From: an uncultured Clostridia bacterium
GTDB lineage: Bacteria; Bacillota; Clostridia; Christensenellales; Borkfalkiaceae
Direction: 5' to 3'
Assembly: GCA_944372565.1 (NCBI GenBank)
Contig: CALVZR010000030.1
Coordinates: 1 to 23,893, forward strand
DNA length: 23,893 nucleotides
Below, piece after piece: positions 6,566 to 14,687 of this stretch (its first letter is position 1; each line of letters opens with the position of its first letter). The position numbers and the translations under genes are program-made. The notes beneath the pieces were generated by a model, which saw only the letters and a program-made list of their open reading frames with translations, was not told the origin of the DNA and searched no databases.

Positions 6566-7951
6566 CTACGCGCGGAAATAATAATACGTTTCATCCTCGC
6601 CGGCTTTTTTGAACCCCGCCGCGGTGAGCGCCGCTTTCGAGGGCGCGTTCTGTTTGAAACATTTCGCCTTCACCGCCGTTGCGCCGAGCACGTTTTTCGC
6701 ATACGAGATCATCGTTTTGAGCGCCGCCGTGGCGTAGCCCTTTCCCTGTTCGGCGCGCGCGACGCGTATGCCGAGTTCCACGCCGCCGTGATAATCGAAT
6801 CCGTGGAACACCGCCTCCCCCACGAGTCTGCCGTCCTTGCGCACGGCGAGGGAATATTCCTCGCATTTTTCTTTCAGCGACTGCTGAAACCCGAAAAAAT
6901 AATCGGGCGTGGGGGGACTTTCGCCTAAGTCTTCCCGATAATCGTATCCCCAGTAGGCGTTGTTTTCCTCATCCGTATAGAGTTCGTAAAAAGCCTGCTT
7001 GTCCTCCGCGGTGAGGTCGCTTAAAACCACGCCCTCCCCCACTAAAATGACGGGCGGGCGGATTTTCTTGAACAGGCAGTTCACGATGAGATAATTTTTG
7101 TTTTTGATGAGAATAGGGTGATACTGCATTTTGGAAGTGCGCAGCCCCTCGTCGCCCGAATCGTCCTCACGGTTGATAAATTTCACGCCGTCGGTCGCGA
7201 AATGCTTTGCAAATTCCGAAAGCATCACCTGATATGCGCCGGGATAGCCGGGCAGACCCTTTTCGATATGTTCGATCACGGTATCGCCCACGCGCTCACC
7301 CACGGCAATGGCTACGATCTTTCCGCCCGTACCGATAAACCCGCCGAAACAGCGGTAGGCGAACATATTTTTGATCAGGCGGAAGCAGTTTTCGTATTCT
7401 TTCTTCGCGGAGGCGGAAAAGTCCCGCCCTTCCCCGAATTCCCGCAGAAACGCGAGCACGTTCTGCACATTTTCGGGCGTGATCTCGTGAAATTCGTAAC
7501 TGCCGAAGGTTTTTAAAAACTTGTTGATATGGTTTCTCTGCCCCGCGAACTTCTTGCCGCGGAAGGTTTTCATATCCTCCGCCGCGTAGATATAATCGCT
7601 CCAACGGCGGTCGGAAGTTACGCACACGTTTTCAAAGCGGTTGCAGAGTTTTGCCGCCGTGGCGTCGTCCAGACAGGCGAAACGCAGCCCCTTGCGGTTG
7701 GCGGAATCCTTTTCGATAAAGGCGAGCGCCGCCTCCTCGTTTTTGCCGATGGGGTAAAAATAGGCGAAAGGCGCGTCGTCGTAGCCGCCGCCGAGCACAA
7801 GGGTATCTTCCACCACGGTGTAAAAAAATTCGTAGCTTTGCTGCCACATGAAAAGAAAGCCGAGGGAAAAATCCGCAAAGCCGCTCTTCGATTGCAGAAT
7901 GTAGTCCTGAATTTCCAGGGGATCGTTTAATCTTTTCAGTTCGTTCGACAT
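6566..7951 (-). CDS. DUF2156 / GNAT fusion acyltransferase
   Basis: The protein is 461 aa from the ATG at 7951, which is preceded by GAAGGAAAA; an upstream ATG at 8056 would run across the divergent XRE gene. Residues 1-295 resemble the C-terminal domain of phosphatidylglycerol lysyltransferase (DUF2156): FAGQRNHINKFLK near 135-147 and INREDDSGDEGLRTSKMQYHP near 259-279 are typical. Residues 300-461 form a RimJ/RimL-type GNAT domain with the acetyl-CoA motif RVARAEQGKGYATAAL (396-411) and the later NAPSKAALTAAGF. DUF2156 and GNAT share a fold, so this is effectively two acyltransferase units in one chain. There are no membrane helices, so it acts in the cytoplasm. Substrates are unknown; candidates include amines, peptides or aminoacyl acceptors. 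It is followed by the 51-aa HTH gene and diverges from an XRE gene. Confidence 0.85.
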   Translation of the reverse strand: MSNELKRLNDPLEIQDYILQSKSGFADFSLGFLFMWQQSYEFFYTVVEDTLVLGGGYDDAPFAYFYPIGKNEEAALAFIEKDSANRKGLRFACLDDATAAKLCNRFENVCVTSDRRWSDYIYAAEDMKTFRGKKFAGQRNHINKFLKTFGSYEFHEITPENVQNVLAFLREFGEGRDFSASAKKEYENCFRLIKNMFAYRCFGGFIGTGGKIVAIAVGERVGDTVIEHIEKGLPGYPGAYQVMLSEFAKHFATDGVKFINREDDSGDEGLRTSKMQYHPILIKNKNYLIVNCLFKKIRPPVILVGEGVVLSDLTAEDKQAFYELYTDEENNAYWGYDYREDLGESPPTPDYFFGFQQSLKEKCEEYSLAVRKDGRLVGEAVFHGFDYHGGVELGIRVARAEQGKGYATAALKTMISYAKNVLGATAVKAKCFKQNAPSKAALTAAGFKKAGEDETYYYFRA

Positions 7952-8017
7952 AAAATGTTTTCCTTCGTTAAAATCCGCCGCGAAACGCCGCCGCGGGCGC
8001 GGTAAAATAAATGCGTT

Positions 8018-8224
8018 ATGGAATTTCCCGAAATCCTGCGCGCGCTCCGCCTGCAAAGCGGGTTTACGCAGAAACAGCTGGGCGAAAAGCTCGAACTCAA
8101 AATTTCCACGGTGTGCGACTGGGAAAAACGCCGCTCCGAACCCAACCTCCGCCAGCTGAAAACGCTGGGAAAAATCTTCGGCGTGAGCGTGGATTTTCTG
8201 CTCGGCTGCGCGGACGAATGCTGA
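8018..8224 (+). CDS. Small XRE-family regulator
   Basis: The 68-aa Cro/C1-type HTH protein reads EILRALRLQSGFTQKQLGEK, then KISTVCDWEKRRSEPNLRQL and KTLGKIFGVSVDFLLGCADE. The layout is the same as the regulator at 6142, but codon use is GC-rich like the host. There is no clear Shine-Dalgarno. TAAAAT at 8003-8008 could be a -10 placing the start of transcription within a few bases of the ATG. It diverges from the DUF2156-GNAT gene across 66 bp, which makes that gene its likely target. A hairpin terminator follows at 8281-8316. Confidence 0.88.
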   Translation: MEFPEILRALRLQSGFTQKQLGEKLELKISTVCDWEKRRSEPNLRQLKTLGKIFGVSVDFLLGCADEC

Positions 8225-8280
8225 GCGTTTTTGTCATTTCCGTTCACCGCCGCGCAGACCGCCCGCCCGCGCGGGCGTAC

Positions 8281-8316
8281 AAAAAGCACGCATAAACGGG
8301 CGTGCTTTTCTGTTTT
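8281..8316. terminator. Bidirectional terminator
   Basis: A 10-bp stem AAAAGCACGC/GCGTGCTTTT (8282-8291 with 8300-8309) has an 8-nt loop and is followed on the plus strand by CTGTTTT. The A-run at 8281-8285 gives a T-run on the minus strand. It separates the convergent XRE (8018) and SPFH genes. Confidence 0.8.
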
Positions 8317-8325
8317 AAACGGAAG

Positions 8326-9210
8326 TTATTCGCTCTTTTTGTCCGTTTCGTCCTTCGCGAGCACTTCTTTGAGGCTGGCGAAAAGGCCGGATACGTTCTG
8401 AATATCGCTCGGCACGATGAGTTTGGTGCTCTTGCCGTTTGCAACCGATTTGAGCGCCTCGTAGCCCTGCAATGTGAGATACGCCGCGTTGGGGTTGGCG
8501 TCGTTGATCATCTTGATGGCGGTCGCCGTGCCCTCCGCCTCCGCGATGACGGCGGCTTTCTTGGCCTCCGCGCGCAGGATGAGCGCTTCCTTTTCGCCTT
8601 CCGCAACGAGGATGTTGGAGCGCTTTTCGCCCTCGGCTTTCAAAATGGCCTCCCTCCGTTCGCGTTCGGCGCGCATCTGCTTTTCCATTGCGTTCTGTAT
8701 GTCCTTGGGCGGCAGAATGTTTTTCAGTTCCACGCGGTTGATCTTGATGCCCCACGGGTCGGTCGCCTCGTCTAAAATGAGGCGCATTTTGGAGTTGACG
8801 GTATCGCGCGAAGTGAGCGTGCCGTCGAGTTCCAGCTCGCCGACGAGGTTCCGAAGGGTTGTCGCCGTGAGGTTTTCGATGGCGCGGATGGGATCTTCCA
8901 CGCCGTAGGTGAACAGTTTCGCGTCCGTCACCTGAAAATACACCACGGTATCGATCTGCATGGTCACGTTATCCTTGGTGATCACGGGCTGCGGGGCGAA
9001 ATCCGCCACGCGCTCTTTGAGCGAAATGGGCTTGCTCGCCCGCTCGAAGAAGGGCAGCACGAAGTGAATGCCCGTATCGAGGATCTTGCGGAATTTGCCC
9101 AGCCGCTCCACGATGACCGCGGTGGACTGCCGCACGATGCGGATGGACGCGATGATGACGATGAACACCACCGCCGTAAGCACGATGAGGATGATTTCCA
9201 GAGGTCCCAT
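8326..9210 (-). CDS. SPFH/band-7 domain protein (stomatin/QmcA-like)
   Basis: The 294-aa protein has one N-terminal membrane helix (residues 5-25). It is followed by the band-7 start RQSTAVIVERLGKFRKILDTG and a full SPFH core (LKERVADFAPQPVITKDNV, YFQVTDAKLFTYGVEDP, TLRNLVGELELDGTL). An alanine/glutamate-rich coiled coil (AERERREAILKAEGEKRSN onward, about 185-235) and a C-terminal segment complete it. Such proteins oligomerise into membrane rings or cages that organise microdomains and often modulate FtsH-type proteases. The ATG has an AAAGGAG site. The gene lies 30 bp downstream of nfeD, the conserved stomatin-NfeD operon pair. An FtsH gene in the same window is compatible with, but no proof of, a functional link. 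Confidence 0.93.
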   Translation of the reverse strand: MGPLEIILIVLTAVVFIVIIASIRIVRQSTAVIVERLGKFRKILDTGIHFVLPFFERASKPISLKERVADFAPQPVITKDNVTMQIDTVVYFQVTDAKLFTYGVEDPIRAIENLTATTLRNLVGELELDGTLTSRDTVNSKMRLILDEATDPWGIKINRVELKNILPPKDIQNAMEKQMRAERERREAILKAEGEKRSNILVAEGEKEALILRAEAKKAAVIAEAEGTATAIKMINDANPNAAYLTLQGYEALKSVANGKSTKLIVPSDIQNVSGLFASLKEVLAKDETDKKSE

Positions 9211-9240
9211 AAAATTCTCCTTTCTTTGAATAAAACTTCT

Positions 9241-9675
9241 TTAATTTTTATCGGTTTTCTCCACGATCAGGCGGTTTCCGCTGATCGCGACCACGCGGAC
9301 CACTTCCCCCGCCTTGATTTCGGCGCCGTTTTCCGAGGACGCCGTCCACACGACGTCGTTCACCTTCACGCTCCCCGCCGATTCAAAGGAAATGGGGGAA
9401 AGCAGAACGAATTCCCTGCCGATGAGCGCGTCTGCATTGGTGCTTTGCTTTTCCCTGCCGATGAGCTTTACGAACGGGCGGCGGCAGGTGGCGAGCAGCA
9501 GAACGGAAAGCACGATGAACGCGACGAGCTGCCAGATCAGCTGTACGTCGAACAAAGCGAGGATCATGGCGACGAGTCCGCCGAAAATGAACCACACCGA
9601 AACGAGATCCGCCGTGACGAATTCGATGATGATGCTGAGCGCGACAACGCCCAGCCAGATATATACCCAGGTCAT
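9241..9675 (-). CDS. nfeD: NfeD-family membrane protein
   Basis: This is a short NfeD of 144 aa. It has membrane helices at about 3-20, 26-42 and 48-63, then a soluble C-terminal OB-fold domain (about 80-142; ALIGREFVLLSPISFESAGS, VNDVVWTASS, GEVVRVVAISGNRLIVEK). It lacks the N-terminal ClpP-like serine protease domain of long NfeD proteins. The OB domain is thought to bind the partner SPFH protein, whose gene follows after 30 bp. The start is supported by AAAAAGGAG about nine bases before the ATG. A TATAAT-like -10 at 9777-9782 could drive the pair, but its -35 is poor. Confidence 0.9.
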   Translation of the reverse strand: MTWVYIWLGVVALSIIIEFVTADLVSVWFIFGGLVAMILALFDVQLIWQLVAFIVLSVLLLATCRRPFVKLIGREKQSTNADALIGREFVLLSPISFESAGSVKVNDVVWTASSENGAEIKAGEVVRVVAISGNRLIVEKTDKN

Positions 9676-9785
9676 GGATTTTCTCCTTTTTCCCGCGCGG
9701 GCGGGTTTGTAAAATACCGCAAACGCAGCCGTGAAAGCGCGCCCGCAGGGGCGGGGCGTTTCGGGTCCGTTTCCTTATTATATGC

Positions 9786-9819
9786 AAAAACGGCAAAAAG
9801 GCATACCTTTTTCAGCCGT
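9786..9819 (-). terminator. Terminator of the lipoprotein-like gene
   Basis: On the minus strand the arms ACGGC...GCCGT and AAAAAGG/CCTTTTT enclose a TATG loop, with a 2-nt bulge, and end in TTTTTG. It starts 6 nt past the stop codon at 9826. Confidence 0.7.
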
Positions 9820-9825
9820 GATTTT

Positions 9826-11340
9826 TCAGATGACCGCTCTGCCGCCCAAAAGGCCGATCGCGCGGAAGGCGTAAGATACGGGCGCGCCGCCGATCGAAAC
9901 CGTAACGACTGAATAACAGGCGTTCTTCCCGCGCGCGGACACGGCGGAATAGGTTTCCGCGTCGAGCGCGGCGGAGGAAAATACCGAAAAGCGGAAGGCA
10001 GTGCTCCGCAGCGTGTAGGCGCCGTTCACCCCCTGAACGAGGTAAAACGCCCCGTCGCCCGACGCGGAGAAGGAAACGAGCGTTTCCGTTCCGTACGTCC
10101 CCGAAGAGGGGTAAAAGGTCTTTAACACGTCCGTTTCCCCGTCCGAAGTGCGGATGTACAGGGCGTCTCTGCCCGCGCCGAGAAAAGTTTCCCCCGTTTG
10201 CAGGCGGTAGATCGCCTCCCCCTCCGCGGTAAACGCCGTGCTGCCGGAAAGCAGGATGCCCTGTCCCGCGTAATCGACGGAATTTAAGGGATATTCGCCC
10301 AGCCGTTTTCCGTCCGAATCGTAAACGCGCAGCGCTCCTCCGCCGCCGAGCAAAACGAAATCTCCGTCGAAGAGGATTTCGCTCGCGCCGGGGAGCAGTT
10401 CCTGCAAATTGACGTGAATTTGCAGATTTTCCTTATACGCCTGAATTTCGGTCTGCGCGTTCAGCCGCCTGTTTTCCACGGGATAGCCCGACAAGATGAC
10501 GTAAGAACGGGAATACGGCGGATAAATCGCGCTCTCCACGAGCAGGGGAAGATCGTAGGATTTCGTCCGCCCCGTGGCGAAATCGTACGACATGGTAACG
10601 AGTTTCACCCGCTGTACGCCGCCGGAGGACGGCGCGGAAAAGGTGTAATCGCCGTCCGTCTGCCCCACGGGCACGGCATACTGCGCGAAAACCTTGTTGT
10701 TCAGCTGCCAGAAAACGGGATCCTCCGCCGATTGCGGAAAGGAAAACAGTACGGAAAAATCCACCGTCGTTTTATAATTCCCGTCGAGATCGAAAGCGGA
10801 ATAAGCGGTTTCGCTCTCTTTTCTCAAATAGTAAGCGGAAAGTTCGGCGGCTACGGCGGAGGCGGCGAGCGCGGGGCGGAGGGAATCTTCCTCGCACACC
10901 GCGGTGCCCTCGGCGTTCACGTACAGCCGCCGCCCGTCTCCGAGGCGGAACACGCCGGAACCGTCCTCTGCGATCTCCGTGCCCGCGGGCACGCTGGCGG
11001 CGATGCCGCCCCGCCCGTAAAAGGAGATCTCCCCGCCGTTTTCCGCACGGTAAAGCCCGTCGGACAGTTTTTCAAACGCCGTTTCCGAAGTATAAAAGCG
11101 GTTGGTGGGCAGACTGTACAGCGCAAAGCCTTCGCCGTTTTGCGCAGAGATCATACCGAAAGCGTCCACCCCCGTCACGGTATATCCGCTCAGCCTGTCG
11201 AGCAGGGAGGAAGAGAGAAGAACTTCCGTTCTTTCGCCGTCATAAAGTTTTTTCGCGTTCGCGCACGCCGCCGCGCTGAAAGCGACGCATGCCGCCAGAG
11301 CGGCGCATACGAGCGAACGGATAAAGTGTCTGCGGGTCAT
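9826..11340 (-). CDS. Secreted lipoprotein-like protein of unknown function
   Basis: The product is 504 aa from the ATG at 11340, which has a strong AAAGGAGG site; an upstream TTG at 11364 is not needed. The signal peptide has a basic start (MTRRHFIRS), a hydrophobic core (LVCAALAACVAFSAAA) and Cys26/27 as possible lipidation residue. TRRHFIR also fits the twin-arginine pattern S/T-R-R-x-F-hydrophobic-K/R. The mature part is rich in short beta-like segments with repeated Gly-Asp turns (LGGGGALRVYDSDGKRLGEY, AFTAEGEAIYRLQTG), which suggests a beta-propeller or similar repeat fold. I recognise no enzyme family. Its own strong promoter lies at 11388-11417, with a GGGGCG/CGCCCC leader hairpin (11356-11371), and a terminator follows. 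It is probably an extracytoplasmic surface protein. Confidence 0.8.
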   Translation of the reverse strand: MTRRHFIRSLVCAALAACVAFSAAACANAKKLYDGERTEVLLSSSLLDRLSGYTVTGVDAFGMISAQNGEGFALYSLPTNRFYTSETAFEKLSDGLYRAENGGEISFYGRGGIAASVPAGTEIAEDGSGVFRLGDGRRLYVNAEGTAVCEEDSLRPALAASAVAAELSAYYLRKESETAYSAFDLDGNYKTTVDFSVLFSFPQSAEDPVFWQLNNKVFAQYAVPVGQTDGDYTFSAPSSGGVQRVKLVTMSYDFATGRTKSYDLPLLVESAIYPPYSRSYVILSGYPVENRRLNAQTEIQAYKENLQIHVNLQELLPGASEILFDGDFVLLGGGGALRVYDSDGKRLGEYPLNSVDYAGQGILLSGSTAFTAEGEAIYRLQTGETFLGAGRDALYIRTSDGETDVLKTFYPSSGTYGTETLVSFSASGDGAFYLVQGVNGAYTLRSTAFRFSVFSSAALDAETYSAVSARGKNACYSVVTVSIGGAPVSYAFRAIGLLGGRAVI

Positions 11341-11387
11341 TTTCTCCCTCCTTTCGGGGCGCAAACGCCCCTTCCCCCACGGTTTCT

Positions 11388-11417
11388 ATTATACTTCATC
11401 CCGCCCGCATTTGTCAA
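11388..11417 (-). promoter_or_regulatory. Sigma-A promoter of the lipoprotein-like gene
   Basis: Minus strand: TTGACA (11412-11417), an 18-bp spacer and TATAAT (11388-11393). Transcription should start near 11381, about 40 nt before the ATG. The leader holds a 6-bp hairpin with CAAA loop at 11356-11371. Confidence 0.85.
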
Positions 11418-11481
11418 CGGAGAGAGAAGGGATTTCCGGGGAGAAGGGGCGCCGAAAGCGTTTCCCGATGAAAAAAATCGT

Positions 11482-12933
11482 TTAATCCGCGTTGTCGGGC
11501 GTATCGTCCTGCGGTTTTTCGGGGGCGCGCTGCGCGCGGCCGAGCGCAAATCCTACGATGACCGCCGCCAGCGCGAGCAGGCTGAGCACGAGCACAGCCA
11601 CGGGCATCGCGCCGAGTTTTGCGAGGATTTCTGTGCCGTTTTCCACGCCGATATCGAGCAGCTTGTTTTTGATCAGCACCGCAACGACGAGGAACATAAC
11701 GGCGAACGCCGCGGAGAAAATGCCGAACAGCAGCGTTTCCCCGGAGGACTTTTCATCGCTGAACATTTCGCGGAGCAGGAAATAGATAGTGAGCAGAATA
11801 CACGCCGCCAGCAGGGCGAACGTAAAATATTCCACAACGCTGAGCGTGGAAAGCCGCGAGAGGTTGGCGGGAAGCTCGCCGCTGTAGAGCCCGATCATGA
11901 ACAGGAACCCGCTCAGCATGGAAACGAGGGACGTTTTCGCCGCCGTCTGCCCTGCCCCGAGGGTGAAGAAATTTGCGGAAAGCACGCCCGCCGCCACCGC
12001 GAGGAGCAGCGCCCCGATCGCGAACGGGACGATCTTTTTCAGCCGGTTGGCAACGGCTTTTCCGTTCAGCAGGCATTCGAGGACGATCGCCCCCGCCAAA
12101 AATACCGCCACGAGCACGATTTCCGCCACGCCCGCGCCGTTCAGCCCGAAACTGATTTGAGCGGACGTATCGCCCGTTGCCTCTGTCGCGCCCATGAGCG
12201 CGAGGGGAACGGTAACTGCCGCAAGCGTGCTCACGACGGGCGGAACGAGATATTTTGCCAGGGGAACGTCCGTTCTGCCGATCCCCGTGGAAAATTTCAC
12301 GACGGCGAGGATGCCGTAGGTCAGACAGACGACGATGTTCGCGCCCAGCGCGACGGCGATGAGGATATAGGGCATATAAAGCGAGAAATACGCTTCAAAA
12401 TAGATGAGAACTTCCACATCGGGCGAGGCCGAGGACAGCGCGTCGAAAACCATGCGGATATCTTTCCATACGGAAAAGAGGAAATAATATACGTTTTCCG
12501 TTTCTACCGGCACGGTTTCACCGCCCGATTTGAGCGTCTGCGTAAAACCTAAACACAGCGAAAAGACGAGCATACAGAAAATGGCGGAAAATACGAGCGA
12601 GGACTGCACGAGCCGGATCACCCTTTTCGCCGTTTTCCCGGGCAGGGCTTTCGCCGCCGCTTTCGGCGCGGCTGCCGCATGCGTTGCCGCCGTTTCCGCC
12701 GCGCGCGCTCCCGCGCCGCACTTGGGGCAGAAATTGCCCTCGAACACCGCGCCGCAGGTTTTGCACACCGTTTTGCCGTCTAACCGCGTGCCGCAGAAAT
12801 TACAATAGGCGTTCGTTTCGTCGTTGAGTTTCCCGCACGACGGACAGGGCGCCTTTCCGTCCAGCCGTGTTCCGCACTGCGCGCAGAACACGGCTTCATC
12901 GGGGTTAATAGCCCCGCATTTCTTGCATTCCAT
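11482..12933 (-). CDS. Triple zinc-ribbon polytopic membrane protein, copy 1
   Basis: The 483-aa protein starts with six CxxC pairs (Cys 3/6, 17/20, 30/33, 44/47, 57/60, 69/72), making three zinc ribbons in tandem. An Ala-rich linker follows (about 75-100). Then come about nine hydrophobic segments between 105 and 465 (for example SLVFSAIFCMLVFSLCLGF, VAEIVLVAVFLAGAIVLECL and LVLSLLALAAVIVGFALG), ending in a short acidic tail. Cytoplasmic zinc-ribbon heads on membrane proteins are common in Firmicutes, but I know no assigned function for this architecture. AAAGGAG precedes the ATG. It lies 86 bp downstream of a paralogue (13020-14351) of the same layout and is probably co-transcribed with it. 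A 101-bp stretch of the ribbon-coding DNA differs at one base between the two. Confidence 0.85.
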   Translation of the reverse strand: MECKKCGAINPDEAVFCAQCGTRLDGKAPCPSCGKLNDETNAYCNFCGTRLDGKTVCKTCGAVFEGNFCPKCGAGARAAETAATHAAAAPKAAAKALPGKTAKRVIRLVQSSLVFSAIFCMLVFSLCLGFTQTLKSGGETVPVETENVYYFLFSVWKDIRMVFDALSSASPDVEVLIYFEAYFSLYMPYILIAVALGANIVVCLTYGILAVVKFSTGIGRTDVPLAKYLVPPVVSTLAAVTVPLALMGATEATGDTSAQISFGLNGAGVAEIVLVAVFLAGAIVLECLLNGKAVANRLKKIVPFAIGALLLAVAAGVLSANFFTLGAGQTAAKTSLVSMLSGFLFMIGLYSGELPANLSRLSTLSVVEYFTFALLAACILLTIYFLLREMFSDEKSSGETLLFGIFSAAFAVMFLVVAVLIKNKLLDIGVENGTEILAKLGAMPVAVLVLSLLALAAVIVGFALGRAQRAPEKPQDDTPDNAD

Positions 12934-12953
12934 AACTTTACTCCTTTCTTTAT

Positions 12954-12970
12954 TTTCTCCGACGGAGAAA
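12954..12970 (-). other. Leader hairpin between the zinc-ribbon paralogues
   Basis: TTTCTCC and GGAGAAA (12954-12960 with 12964-12970) form a 7-bp stem with a 3-nt loop. It lies about 20 bases upstream of the copy-1 ATG, next to its ribosome binding site. There is no T-run, so it is not a terminator; a role in mRNA stability or translation is possible. Confidence 0.35.
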
Positions 12971-13019
12971 TTTTTATAAATCGCCCGCCCCCGGCGGGGA
13001 GAGCGGATTTCCGAGGTTA

Positions 13020-14351
13020 CTATACTTCCGCTTTCGTTTCATTCTCCACGGGAGCGTCCGCCTTTTTTCCGAGGACCGCGCCCACGATCGCCGCCGCAAA
13101 GGCGAGCGCGATCAGAACGACGGTCGTAACGGCGCCGAGCCCGTAAGGGGTGCCGTACATAACTTTTTCGGTATAGAGCGAGCAAAATACCAGATAACCG
13201 ACCGCCATGGCGAGCGACAGCGCGCCGAGCGCGATGCCGCTGCGCCTCTTCTTTTCCGAAAAGATCTTTTTGAGAAGATAAAGAAGGAACAGCGAGGCGA
13301 ACACCGCGAACAGGATGAGGAAAAGCCATGCCAAATATGCCAGAGGGCTGAACTCGGTAAAAGGGGCGAAATCAGTTAGGCTCATCAACTGCCTGACGAG
13401 ATACGTTCCCGCGGAATAATAGTCTATCAAAGGACTGACCGTGTGCGTGAAAAACGGTGAAACGAGCGAGCCGATAGCGGCAACGGACAAAACGGCGGCA
13501 ATGCCGCACGGAATGATCTTCCATAAACGGCGCAGCAGATTCTTTTCGAGGAAAAAAGACAGAACGATAACCGCCGCTGCCAGACAGCTCACGAGCACGA
13601 TTTCCGCGATCGTGGCGCCGTTTACGGAAACGGCCGGTCCGAAAAACGAATCCTTGCGCGCAGAATACACGCAGTAATGCGAGCTTAAAAAAGCCAGGGT
13701 TGCAAAAGAGGAAACGGCGGGCGGGATGAAGTATTTGGAAAAAGCCACTTCGCGCCTGCCGATATTTTTTGCGAAACTGATGGTCGCGAGGATGAAAAAT
13801 ACCGTGCACACCGCGAGGTTGAAAGCGGTTGCGGCAGCAGAAAAAATCGCATTGAAATATGATGCGGCGGAGGGAACGTCGATAAACGCGTCATCATAAC
13901 GCGACGACAGAATTTTCCAGACGTCGAAGAGGAAATATTTGAACGAGGTGAAATTTTCGGAAAATTCGTTGTAAGACTGTGAAAATCCCGTGAAAAAACA
14001 GAAAACGAAGAGCAGGGCGATCGCGGCGTACATCAAAGAGATCTGCACGATGCGCAGATATTTTTTTGACGAAAGAAGTTGACCTTCCGCCCTCCCCGTT
14101 TGCGGTGCGCGGAACGCGGCGTTTTTGCCCGCGCCGCATTTGGGACAGAAATTGCCCTCGAACACCGCGCCGCAGGTTTTGCACACCGTTTTGCCGTCTA
14201 ACCGCGAGCCGCAGAAATTACAATAGGCGTTCGTTTCGTCGTTGAGCCTGCCGCAAGACGGACAGGCGGTCTTGCCGTCCAGCCGCGCACCGCACTTCGC
14301 GCAGAATACGGCTTCATCGGGATTATTGGCCCCGCATTTTTTGCACTCCAT
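13020..14351 (-). CDS. Triple zinc-ribbon polytopic membrane protein, copy 2
   Basis: The protein is 443 aa from the ATG at 14351 behind GAGGAGG; the frame continues upstream without a better start. It has the same plan as the 11482-12933 protein: three N-terminal zinc ribbons (six CxxC pairs in the first 72 residues), a linker, then about nine hydrophobic helices (such as SLMYAAIALLFVFCFFTGF, IVLVSCLAAAVIVLSFFL and VVLIALAFAAAIVGAVLG). The membrane parts align in order and share short motifs (AEIVLV, FLFDVWK/FLFSVWK, FSKYFIPPAVS/LAKYLVPPVVS), so the pair arose by tandem duplication. The membrane half has diverged much more than the ribbon region. A strong sigma-A promoter at 14479-14507 should drive both copies. 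Function unknown. Confidence 0.85.
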   Translation of the reverse strand: MECKKCGANNPDEAVFCAKCGARLDGKTACPSCGRLNDETNAYCNFCGSRLDGKTVCKTCGAVFEGNFCPKCGAGKNAAFRAPQTGRAEGQLLSSKKYLRIVQISLMYAAIALLFVFCFFTGFSQSYNEFSENFTSFKYFLFDVWKILSSRYDDAFIDVPSAASYFNAIFSAAATAFNLAVCTVFFILATISFAKNIGRREVAFSKYFIPPAVSSFATLAFLSSHYCVYSARKDSFFGPAVSVNGATIAEIVLVSCLAAAVIVLSFFLEKNLLRRLWKIIPCGIAAVLSVAAIGSLVSPFFTHTVSPLIDYYSAGTYLVRQLMSLTDFAPFTEFSPLAYLAWLFLILFAVFASLFLLYLLKKIFSEKKRRSGIALGALSLAMAVGYLVFCSLYTEKVMYGTPYGLGAVTTVVLIALAFAAAIVGAVLGKKADAPVENETKAEV

Positions 14352-14478
14352 ATAAGCCTCCTCTTTTATATATTCTCCGATTCTCCGCAACAAGCCGCGC
14401 CGTTTTGCAGAGCAAAAAACGGCTCTTCCCCCCGCGATCTCCCAAACGGACGCGTTTTGCCCGTACGGTATTAATATA

Positions 14479-14507
14479 AGTATATCACCGATTATTTATA
14501 ATGTCAA
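14479..14507 (-). promoter_or_regulatory. Consensus sigma-A promoter of the zinc-ribbon operon
   Basis: Minus strand: TTGACA (14502-14507), a 17-bp spacer and TATACT (14479-14484). Predicted start is near 14472, which leaves a leader of about 120 nt with a hairpin at 14399-14423 before the GAGGAGG site. Confidence 0.88.
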
Positions 14508-14651
14508 TAACGGAAAAGAAATTTTCTGCCCCATCGCCCGCCCCGTTTTGCCTTGGGCGAAACGGGCGGTGAAGAAATGCGCGCAAAAAACCGTAACGCG
14601 CGCAAAACACGGCGAAGGCGGCAAATACGGCGGGCAAAACGGGCGGAACGC

Positions 14652-14687
14652 AAAACGGCGCCGCGCTGTGCCGCGCGGCGCCGTTTT
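14652..14687. terminator. Terminator after parB
   Basis: A 15-bp stem AAAACGGCGCCGCGC/GCGCGGCGCCGTTTT (14652-14666 with 14673-14687) has a 6-nt loop. It starts 11 nt past the parB stop on the minus strand and ends that operon. Confidence 0.85.

Noticed and set aside
10402..10425. Perfect 9-bp inverted repeat around GACGTG, considered as parS because parAB is nearby
   Set aside because: It lies inside a coding region where a repeated Asn-Leu-Gln creates the symmetry, and it matches only about nine of fifteen positions of the parS consensus.
10414..12552. 712-aa plus-strand frame across the lipoprotein and zinc-ribbon genes
   Set aside because: Arg/His/Glu-rich shadow frame that spans two supported minus-strand genes and their promoter; no ribosome binding site or domain.
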